A stretch of DNA of 5,690 nucleotides from Chlamydiales bacterium (GTDB lineage Bacteria > Chlamydiota > Chlamydiia > Chlamydiales > FEN-1388). Location of the stretch: contig JAJFUY010000276.1 of NCBI GenBank assembly GCA_021372185.1, positions 1-5,690 on the forward strand, in the 5' to 3' direction. The notes below the pieces were generated by a model. That model was not told the DNA's origin, searched no databases, and was given only the letters and a program-made list of their open reading frames with translations. Shown one piece after another: positions 1 through 5,363 of this stretch (positions are counted from its first letter, which is position 1; every line of letters starts with the position of its first letter). Made by a program: the position numbers and the translations under genes.

Positions 1-196
1 CTAAGACATAAATTACAATAACAAAATCCTCATGCGTATCTATTTCCTCTGCAGTCAACCCCGTATGTGACAAGATAAAAGCTTTCGCAACACTTAAAAG
101 CGTGTCAAGTTGCGATAATTCTTTTTCGGTCAATTCCGCATATTCAATCCTTAAATATGCGGCTAAATCTTGTTTTGTTATATCACTTACTACCAT
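1..196 (-). CDS. Head-tail connector protein, gp6-like, 3' end cut by window
   Basis: The first 65 codons of a gene run off the left edge without a stop. The start is ATG at 196-194, preceded by AAGGCGG (209-203) with a 6-base spacer; the first two bases of that site are inside the stop codon of the fibre-like gene, so the two are tightly coupled. The product begins MVVSDITKQDLAAYLRIEYA and continues with a helical stretch LDTLLSVAKAFILSHTGLT (about residues 30-48), then DFVIVIYVL. This pattern of short N-terminal segment, 'L..YLRI', a helix ending in 'AK.FI...TG' and a following hydrophobic helix is typical of the HK97 gp6 / phage_connect family. Known family members form a ring under the portal that joins head to tail and closes the DNA exit. 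The position directly downstream of the capsid genes agrees with this. The C-terminal half cannot be judged. Confidence 0.82.
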   Translation of the reverse strand, partial: MVVSDITKQDLAAYLRIEYAELTEKELSQLDTLLSVAKAFILSHTGLTAEEIDTHEDFVIVIYVL

Positions 197-202
197 ATTG
201 CA

Positions 203-209
203 CCGCCTT
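203..209 (-). promoter_or_regulatory. Ribosome binding site of the connector gene
   Basis: AAGGCGG, six bases before the ATG at 196, supports that start. It overlaps the TAA stop (210-208) of the preceding gene, so ribosomes finishing the fibre-like protein can restart on the connector. Confidence 0.7.
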
Positions 210-600
210 AATCAGCTACCATTAGCCCTGCTGCTTTGAGTTTTGCTAACAAGGCGTTAAACTCTGCAACTGTAGGAGTAACCGCTTCGACGCTTGCTGC
301 TTGATTGGCGGCTACCCTTGCACCTAATGTTTTGCCTTGTTCTGCAGACAAGGGCACTGCCACGCCCCCTGCGATTAAGTTATTCACTATCGCCGCTGTT
401 GCAATTTTTGCATCTGCCAAATCCTTTAATGTTTTACCCTGTTTGGCAGATAATGCTTTGTCAGCGTCTGTTGAGGTTAGATTATCAACGATTGTTGCAG
501 TTGTAATTCCTGTAACGCTTGCTCCTGTTGCAATTTCAAGAGTTCCGCCAATAACGGTCTTTTCTCCGCCCTGCTCAGTATAATTTTTTGTGTTATACAT
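208..600 (-). CDS. Small repeat-containing protein, putative head fibre protein
   Basis: This 130-residue protein resembles the head fibre family named after phi29 gp8.5 (Phage_fiber_2 type). The resemblance is recognised by eye from the N-terminus (YTEQGGEKTVIGGTLEI, residues 7-23, then GASVTG) and the C-terminus (FNALLAKLKAAGLM, residues 114-127). Between them are two tandem 34-residue repeats, each with 'IV.NL' (residues 37-41 and 71-75) and 'LSA.QGKTL' (50-58 and 84-92). The LSA-QGK motif recurs in phage fibre and appendage proteins, where such units tend to form trimeric stalks. The protein is rich in Ala, Thr and Val, has no cysteine, and shows no signal peptide or membrane segment. It lies between capsid and connector genes, a usual slot for decoration proteins, so it probably sits on the outside of the head and may help bind host surfaces. 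The ATG at 600 is supported by a strong ribosome binding site. Family assignment is moderately sure; function is inferred. It could also be an undefined decoration or assembly protein. Confidence 0.72.
   Translation of the reverse strand: MYNTKNYTEQGGEKTVIGGTLEIATGASVTGITTATIVDNLTSTDADKALSAKQGKTLKDLADAKIATAAIVNNLIAGGVAVPLSAEQGKTLGARVAANQAASVEAVTPTVAEFNALLAKLKAAGLMVAD
326..353 (-). repeat. Direct repeat core, copy 2 (LSAEQGKTL unit)
   Basis: This is the DNA core of the second 34-codon repeat in the fibre-like gene. The plus-strand segment starting at 326 (aatgttttgcc...) matches the one starting at 428 (aatgttttacc...) at 21 of 26 bases, with an exact 102-base period. The similarity at DNA as well as protein level points to an internal duplication. 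Confidence 0.75.
428..455 (-). repeat. Direct repeat core, copy 1 (LSAKQGKTL unit)
   Basis: This is the DNA core of the first 34-codon repeat in the fibre-like gene, 102 bases from its partner at 326. The amino acids LSA, QGKTL and the preceding 'IV.NL' are conserved between copies, while the connecting residues (TSTDADKA against IAGGVAVP) have diverged. Confidence 0.75.
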
Positions 601-601
601 T

Positions 602-636
602 CGTTTCCCACCTCTCTAATATTAATAGGGGAAACG
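602..636 (-). repeat. Inverted repeat flanking the fibre gene ribosome binding site
   Basis: CGUUUCCC (636-629 in the transcript) is perfectly complementary to GGGAAACG (609-602), eight base pairs around a 19-base loop that holds most of the purine-rich site. The upstream arm shares bases 633-636 with the hairpin at 633-658, so the two structures cannot both be complete. The complementarity is seen directly; a role in translation is inference. Confidence 0.55.
608..619 (-). promoter_or_regulatory. Ribosome binding site of the fibre-like gene (repeated 12-base leader)
   Basis: The minus strand reads TTAGAGAGGTGG, with AGGTGG seven bases before the ATG at 600. The identical 12-mer, with the same 7-base spacing, precedes the portal gene at 3661-3672. 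Bases 602-609, between this site and the start codon, can pair with 629-636 upstream, so the site may be structurally controlled. Confidence 0.8.
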
Positions 637-658
637 GGGCATATTGCTATACCCCGTC
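633..658 (-). terminator. Strong GNRA-capped hairpin after the capsid gene (partial terminator or mRNA-stabilising element)
   Basis: In the transcript, ACGGGGUAUA (657-648) pairs with UAUGCCCCGU (643-634) over ten base pairs, one of them a U-G wobble, closed by the tetraloop GCAA (647-644). A terminal G-U pair (658/633) can be added. The hairpin begins five bases after the second of two in-frame stop codons (TAG TAA, 666-661) of the capsid gene. It is followed by only three U residues and then CCCC, so a full Rho-independent terminator is unlikely. A partial terminator, or a 3' cap that protects the abundant capsid mRNA from exonucleases, fits better. Confidence 0.6.
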
Positions 659-663
659 ATTTA

Positions 664-1851
664 CTAGGCTTTTTGCACCAAAACAGCAAACTTCTGATTG
701 TCGGTGATTTTAGAGTCAATTTCCATCCAGCCGACTACGCCGATTGCATGAGAGGTAGCGTATTTCTCTAATAACACTTGAATTTCCACCTGCTCCGAAA
801 CCTTAACGGTCAGGCCGGACATGTCGCCGTAGTAGATTGTTTTTGCTTCTGCGGCAATAGCAGGCATATTGTCAGACACATACACCATTTTGCCAAGCAA
901 GGTCCAGCCAAAGGCCGCAGTAATGTCTTGATTTAGCAAGTATCTACCTTGACCGTCTTTTAAGAGTCTGATGGCTTCAAATGTGGACGGCGCCATAATC
1001 CAAACCGCCCCTGCTTGGTACACTTGCTTTACTTTCATTTGCAACTTAATCAGTTCATCCACCGTGATTGCTGTTGCTGCAGCCGTGGTTAAGGTGTTGG
1101 TTCCGCTTGCAAGGCCTGTCATTTTGTCAGCGGTTCCAATCAGCAGTTCTTTTTCCAAAAACTCAGCGATTTTCTTGGACATTTCTTGGATTACGAACGA
1201 CACGATATTGAAACTGGAATTATTAACGACTGATTTTGATACCAGTGTCAAGGCTCCTGCCAAAAATCCGGTTAAGGTAACAGAGGTAAACTTCCCGGCA
1301 TTTGCTGTTAAGTCCGTAAACTCTGTGCCATATGCACAGGCGATGTCCTGATCCGCACCAACCCCACCCTTACCCCAAACCGGCACAATTAAAGTTCCCT
1401 TGATATTGTAAACAGTGGCCAGTCTAAAGACGGGGCAAATATCCTTTACTGTCGTGATGATTTTGTTTGCAATCGTCTGGGGAATAACAACGCCATTATC
1501 AGCTTTTGTTAAGTTAACCTCTCCCGCTCTGTTTTCTACTACGATTCCACGGAGAAGATTGTCAAACGCTCTTTCTTCTGCAATTTCTACAGCAATTTCC
1601 TTCTTTTTGTCATCGGTGACAACATTGAGTTTTAATTCTCTTGCCCGTTCTTCGGCCTTGATCGTGCCATCAATCCCAGCAATTTCTACCTCTAAGGCGG
1701 TAAATTTGGCCATTTCCTCGGTGCCTAAGGCTCTAGTTTCCGCTTTAGCCCCATCGACAAGAGCCTGTAGTTCGGCTACTTTGTCGTTCCTCTGCTCTAC
1801 TAAGCTTTTTAAATTTGCTCTGAACTCTGCGATTTTCATTAGCTTTTTCAT
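664..1851 (-). CDS. Major capsid protein, HK97 fold
   Basis: This 395-residue protein is the shell subunit of the phage head. Residues 1-110 are highly charged and predicted coiled coil (MKIAEFRANLKSLVEQRNDKV and on to about 75), matching the delta domain that serves as internal scaffold in HK97-type phages and is cut off by the protease. The shell domain starts near 115, with GVVIPQTIANKI (120-131) and CPVFRLATVYNIKGTLIVPV (139-158). An E-loop-like segment follows (about 150-190). The C-terminal part has WIMAPSTFEAIRLLKDGQGRY (284-304) and the typical LLGKMVYVSDNMP (318-330). The length is normal for the family. The start at 1851 has AAAGGAG (1867-1861) nine bases upstream, lying in the last codons of the protease gene, so the two are coupled. 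Two in-frame stops (TAG TAA) end it. The exact cleavage site, and whether HK97-like Lys-Asn cross-links form, cannot be told from sequence alone. Confidence 0.97.
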   Translation of the reverse strand: MKKLMKIAEFRANLKSLVEQRNDKVAELQALVDGAKAETRALGTEEMAKFTALEVEIAGIDGTIKAEERARELKLNVVTDDKKKEIAVEIAEERAFDNLLRGIVVENRAGEVNLTKADNGVVIPQTIANKIITTVKDICPVFRLATVYNIKGTLIVPVWGKGGVGADQDIACAYGTEFTDLTANAGKFTSVTLTGFLAGALTLVSKSVVNNSSFNIVSFVIQEMSKKIAEFLEKELLIGTADKMTGLASGTNTLTTAAATAITVDELIKLQMKVKQVYQAGAVWIMAPSTFEAIRLLKDGQGRYLLNQDITAAFGWTLLGKMVYVSDNMPAIAAEAKTIYYGDMSGLTVKVSEQVEIQVLLEKYATSHAIGVVGWMEIDSKITDNQKFAVLVQKA

Positions 1852-1855
1852 TTTC

Positions 1856-2455
1856 TCATTCTCCTTTTATTTTTTGGATTTTATTTTCATACTCAGAGTA
1901 ATCAATCCGATCTTTGGGCGTATTGTCAACCGTCACTGCCCTAAATTCATCACCTCTTTGCTCAGTAATGACCTCGGTATCCGCTCTTTGCTCGATGGAC
2001 GTCCCAACATAGCAAGGAGACAATCTATCGTCAATGATAGATACCTCGAATAGGTCTAATTCTTCCACATATCTTCTGGGTATGTCGCTTGCTCTTTCTT
2101 CCATCCTATCTTTATTGGCAAACATGCCGAAAGACCAGCCTTTGAGCTTCTTTTCTTTGGCCTTTTGTACTACCTCGGCGTCTGTTACTGTGCAAATTGC
2201 TCTAAGTCCAATATTGTCCTCGAACAACTCTAGGTTTCCATCTTTGGTGGACCCTAACTGTCTGTTTTTGTTATGGTTTAATAACAAGTCAACATTCTCA
2301 GTCTTTTCTAACGCCCTTTGAAATGCTCTAGGCTCAATTTGCTCTACGCATTTCCCTTTTGCGGTAATAATAGGCCTCGAATCTCTCCCAACCGCGTTCA
2401 CATATCCGTCCAAAAGTACGCTATCGCCTCTTATCTCAATTCTAATCTCACTCAC
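1856..2455 (-). CDS. Prohead (maturation) protease, HK97 gp4-like, peptidase family S78/U35
   Basis: This 199-residue serine protease acts inside the prohead, removing the capsid delta domain before DNA packaging. The family pattern is complete: EIRGDSVLLDGYVNAVGRDS at the start (6-26), PRAFQRAL (42-49), LLLNHN with the likely catalytic His61, GSTKDGNLELFEDNIGL (68-84), GWSFGM with the likely catalytic Ser108, and LFEVSIIDD (135-143), where Glu137 fits the third catalytic position. The tail after about residue 152 is hydrophilic and contains EQRAD and EQRGD ten residues apart. The start is GTG at 2455; no ATG lies near, and any later start would remove the conserved N-terminal strand. It overlaps the portal gene by 8 bases, and its TGA stop is four bases before the capsid ATG. 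Coupled translation with both neighbours is expected. Confidence 0.95.
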   Translation of the reverse strand: MSEIRIEIRGDSVLLDGYVNAVGRDSRPIITAKGKCVEQIEPRAFQRALEKTENVDLLLNHNKNRQLGSTKDGNLELFEDNIGLRAICTVTDAEVVQKAKEKKLKGWSFGMFANKDRMEERASDIPRRYVEELDLFEVSIIDDRLSPCYVGTSIEQRADTEVITEQRGDEFRAVTVDNTPKDRIDYSEYENKIQKIKGE

Positions 2456-3653
2456 CCCCTTCCAGTTTTTCGATTTTGTTGGATTGATTTGTGTTTGGCG
2501 TATAGATTGTTTTTGTTTTTACGTCATAAAGCACCGAATCCAGCCCTAGTTTAATCCAATCTAGCCCCAAAGAAGGTAAATCTTCCATAAAGCGCACTTC
2601 GTCAATCTGGAGGAAGTTGGCATCAATGCCAGTTTTGTAAGCGTCAAATCGTTCTTTTATGTCGCCTTTGAGCATTTCTTTGGTATCGAAGGCAAAATAA
2701 AAGGACCCTTTCTCTTTTTCGAGTAATAGATCCCTATTTAATGCACATTCAATTACTTTTAAGACCGGGATGACTCCCATTTTAAAGGCGTTCGTGTATT
2801 CCTGCGCCGTTGCCGTTCCCTCGATGATGTTAACCGGAATGTTAATTAATTTGCATATCTCGGCGGAATTAGTTTTCTTGTTTTCATTCAACTGCATTTC
2901 AACGCTGGTATTGCTCGCTTCTTGAAATTCCATACCATCATTTAGTACAACTACATTTTCAGTATTGTTGCTATAAAGATTTCTCCAGGCCGCTTTTAGT
3001 GCGGCAATTGCAGCTTCGCCTAGTTTTTTGGGCGTTTTAAGAAATCCTTTTTTGTTTCCGCCTTTTTTAACTAAATTTTCTTCATACACCAACGAATGGT
3101 AGGCTACGCTGAGCATTAAGCTATTTTCCTCGGCGATGCTTTTTCCTTCGGCTCCGTCCTTGGTGTTTCTTAGCAGTTTAAGAAAGTCGTAGGGCTTGTA
3201 TATACTCGCGTTAACTAAAATACTGTAATCCTTAAAAATGGGATCTACGTTTTTAGCAATAGATACACTGGTTTCATCGACATAGTGCAGGCTGACAAAT
3301 TGATTCTGCTTTTTGTTTATGTAAGCATAGCCGCCCTTGCCGAGGTAGTAATCAGAGATTAAAGCCCTCCAGAATTGGACCGCATCCAAGGTGTCGCCTG
3401 TGTCATCGTTCAGCAGTCTTATTCTTCTGTCGCCCTTAACTTCTTCGGCTTTACCATCTTTCTCTTGATACAGTTTAATTGGCAACATTGACACCGTGTC
3501 CGCGATAAAGTTAATACCGCTCTGCACACTTGGAATGCTTAAGGCTTCGGCTTTAGTGATGACGGACCTGCCAAGTAGTGCTTGGAGCAATACATCGTCC
3601 ATTGTTAGCGTTGGCGCTTCTTCCGTTCTTTGCTCTCTTTTAAACCATGCCAT
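2448..3653 (-). CDS. Portal protein, HK97 gp3-like
   Basis: This 401-residue protein forms the dodecameric ring at one capsid vertex through which DNA enters and to which terminase and connector bind. Family features in order: AWFKREQR at the N-terminus; SIPSVQSGINFIADTVSMLPIKLY (39-62), the hallmark 'v..cv..ia..va.lP..vy' segment; FWRALISDYYLGKGGYAYI (94-112); LHYVD (122-126); a central helical part with KKGFLKTPKKLG (201-212) and WRNLYSN (223-229); EICKLINIPVNIIEGT (265-280), the region leading into the tunnel helix; and NRDLLLEKEKGSFYFAFD (306-323), with GDIKERFDAYKTGIDANFLQIDEVR (330-354) near the end. The length is usual for PF04860-type portals. The ATG at 3653 is supported by AGGTGG seven bases before it, and the terminase stop overlaps that leader. 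The C-terminus overlaps the protease start. No truncation or frameshift is seen. Confidence 0.97.
   Translation of the reverse strand: MAWFKREQRTEEAPTLTMDDVLLQALLGRSVITKAEALSIPSVQSGINFIADTVSMLPIKLYQEKDGKAEEVKGDRRIRLLNDDTGDTLDAVQFWRALISDYYLGKGGYAYINKKQNQFVSLHYVDETSVSIAKNVDPIFKDYSILVNASIYKPYDFLKLLRNTKDGAEGKSIAEENSLMLSVAYHSLVYEENLVKKGGNKKGFLKTPKKLGEAAIAALKAAWRNLYSNNTENVVVLNDGMEFQEASNTSVEMQLNENKKTNSAEICKLINIPVNIIEGTATAQEYTNAFKMGVIPVLKVIECALNRDLLLEKEKGSFYFAFDTKEMLKGDIKERFDAYKTGIDANFLQIDEVRFMEDLPSLGLDWIKLGLDSVLYDVKTKTIYTPNTNQSNKIEKLEGGE
2453..2463 (-). promoter_or_regulatory. GTG start of the protease with close-set ribosome binding site
   Basis: GGAAGG (2463-2458) lies only two bases before the GTG (2455-2453), too near for an ideal site. 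The portal stop TGA (2450-2448) lies just inside the protease gene. Together these suggest that protease is made mainly by ribosomes that have just finished portal, which would keep its amount low relative to capsid. Confidence 0.55.
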
Positions 3654-3660
3654 TTTTTCA

Positions 3661-3672
3661 CCACCTCTCTAA
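3661..3672 (-). promoter_or_regulatory. Ribosome binding site of the portal gene (repeated 12-base leader)
   Basis: The minus strand reads TTAGAGAGGTGG, with AGGTGG seven bases before the ATG at 3653. Its TAG (3671-3669) is the stop codon of the large terminase. The same 12-mer precedes the fibre-like gene at 608-619. Confidence 0.8.
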
Positions 3673-5363
3673 ATAACCTGTACGCTAAAGTCATCCGTAC
3701 CGTATAATAAATCTTGTTGCAGTAGATACACCGCATTGATCGTGGATACAACCATATCTACCTTACCCGCTGATTTCTTTTTGTTGACGTACTTGTTTAG
3801 GTTGGTATCTTCTGTACATCGAGCATTTTGAAAGTTTATTTCTAACATTAGGTTTTCGTCATAGCAAAAAAGTTTACTCAGGATATACTCCTTTAATAAC
3901 TTTGTGGGCATATGAAGCACGCTTGAGTGCTGTTTAATCTCAACACATTCATAGCCTTCTGCCTCTAACTTTTGGACCGTGCTAATTGCGTTATACCTGT
4001 CATAACCTATCTGCACAATCTCAATGCCGTATTTATTTTCTAAATTAAAAATAAAGGTTTCTATGAATCTGTAATCTATGACTTCATCGCCACATTCAAA
4101 GCAAACACCTTGGCGGATTAATTTATCATAGTCAACATTTTCTTTTTTGCTTTTCAAGGCTTTTTTATCTTTCGGGATAAAACCCCATACTTTAGAATAA
4201 ATTTTGCCTTTATGCTCTGTAACCATGCCTACAGAAGTATTGTCATCGGTCTGTGATAGGTCGAGGCCAAGGTAAACCCGCTTACCCCGCCAGAACTTCA
4301 AATCTTCTTTAATCTTGCACTCTCGAACTTTGGTTATTTCAATATACCCCTCTACGCCAAGACCTTTATACTTGATATTGTTGTGTTTACATAGGTAGTT
4401 CTCGCGCTTATTCTCGTAAAGCACCGCCATAGTGCGCATATCTTTAATGGCGTCAAATATGTAATCATGCGCCACGGCCACCGGGTTTGACTGATAAATA
4501 ACTAGATCATCTTTCTGCCACTTATCCTCAATTAACAAATCATCATCTGGTTCATATAGCAGTGCAAATCTGCGACGGTTATCCTGCAGCCCGTCTAATA
4601 CTTTTTTCGATATGTCAATCTCGTCTATCATGGCATTGTTGTCGTTTGGGTATTGAGTCGAAATAATAATCCCAAGCTTATTAAATAGCGTAATCTGAGA
4701 GGATCTCATGGCCTCTATTGGGTATGAGTCCATCGCGCCTGCTTCATCAGCCAGGAAAGCATTGGCAAGTTTACCATCCATGCGGTCTTCGCTGTAAGCT
4801 AGAGGTGTATATTCGCTATCAGTCACTAGGCAACGGATTTCACTTCTTAATAACTTAAAAACCCCATCATCAGCAAGCGCCGGACTGACCTTGATAATTT
4901 TTCTGATTGCCAGCTTTAACTCGCTTGATAATTTTAGGTCAGGAGCAACAGAAAAGAACCGGCTGAATTGTGGATCTGTAAGCATCAGCAAAATAAAAAT
5001 AACCGCACTATTGAAAGTCTTAAAGTTCTTACGACTTATTTCTAATACGGCGGTTATATAATATCTAATGTCTATGTTCTTCTCATTCTTAAGCTTCGTG
5101 CATAGTGTAGCAACATCGAGAAACCAGGCATAATCTTCTAATCCGTCATACATTGAGCATTGCAGATCCGGGTGAACCATAAGCTTTAATATCTTGCAAA
5201 TTTTCTCAAATGTTTTTTCGTCAACGTATGCTTCTTCGTCTTTTCCATCAACTACATCTATCCAGGCTTGCGCTTGCTTCTTGACGTATATGCCGACTTT
5301 TTGATTACCCGGCTCCAAGCACCATTGAGCATAAGTAAAGGCCTTAGAATCTTTAACTCCCAT
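3669..5363 (-). CDS. terL: Terminase large subunit (packaging ATPase and nuclease)
   Basis: This 564-residue motor cuts concatemeric phage DNA and pumps it through the portal using ATP. It belongs to the Terminase_1 type. The ATPase half holds a Walker A-like loop ISRKNFKTF (109-117; Lys115, Thr116), Walker B FLADEAG (203-209; Asp206, Glu207) and a coupling motif IIISTQYPN (232-240). The RNase H-like nuclease half has YLGLDLSQTDDN (364-375) with Asp368, IGYDRYNAI (452-460) with Asp455, and GKVDMVVSTINAV (533-545) with Asp536, giving the expected three acidic metal ligands. The length is normal. The canonical P-loop glycine is Phe114, and the place where an adenine-contacting Gln is often seen upstream of Walker A reads DYAWF (77-81). 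I recall RKNFKT in related Firmicutes phage terminases, so the protein is probably active. The start ATG at 5363 has AGAGG (5374-5370) six bases upstream and overlaps the small terminase gene by 11 bases. No intein or homing insertion is present. Confidence 0.97.
   Translation of the reverse strand: MGVKDSKAFTYAQWCLEPGNQKVGIYVKKQAQAWIDVVDGKDEEAYVDEKTFEKICKILKLMVHPDLQCSMYDGLEDYAWFLDVATLCTKLKNEKNIDIRYYITAVLEISRKNFKTFNSAVIFILLMLTDPQFSRFFSVAPDLKLSSELKLAIRKIIKVSPALADDGVFKLLRSEIRCLVTDSEYTPLAYSEDRMDGKLANAFLADEAGAMDSYPIEAMRSSQITLFNKLGIIISTQYPNDNNAMIDEIDISKKVLDGLQDNRRRFALLYEPDDDLLIEDKWQKDDLVIYQSNPVAVAHDYIFDAIKDMRTMAVLYENKRENYLCKHNNIKYKGLGVEGYIEITKVRECKIKEDLKFWRGKRVYLGLDLSQTDDNTSVGMVTEHKGKIYSKVWGFIPKDKKALKSKKENVDYDKLIRQGVCFECGDEVIDYRFIETFIFNLENKYGIEIVQIGYDRYNAISTVQKLEAEGYECVEIKQHSSVLHMPTKLLKEYILSKLFCYDENLMLEINFQNARCTEDTNLNKYVNKKKSAGKVDMVVSTINAVYLLQQDLLYGTDDFSVQVI

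Noticed and set aside
294..583. Two overlapping plus-strand open frames opposite the fibre-like gene
   Set aside because: They are antisense shadows of a repeat-bearing, Ala/Thr-rich gene that has its own strong ribosome binding site.
622..660. A 12-codon minus-strand mini frame in the capsid/fibre gap
   Set aside because: It has no ribosome binding site of its own and lies within the hairpin; it is most likely chance, though it starts just after the capsid stop codons.
971..1351. Plus-strand open frame opposite the capsid gene
   Set aside because: It is fully inside the capsid shell-domain coding sequence and shows no recognisable protein pattern.
1415..2053. A 212-codon plus-strand open frame, antisense across the capsid and protease genes
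   Set aside because: It spans two well-supported minus-strand genes, has low-complexity Ser/Ala/Leu/Phe composition expected from the complement of Lys/Glu/Ala-rich coding, and resembles no family.
2034..2554. Two plus-strand open frames opposite protease and portal
   Set aside because: They cross the junction of two clear genes and have no recognisable domain.
3915..3930. Five-base inverted repeat AGCAC/GTGCT in the large terminase gene
   Set aside because: The arms are too short and sit in coding sequence.
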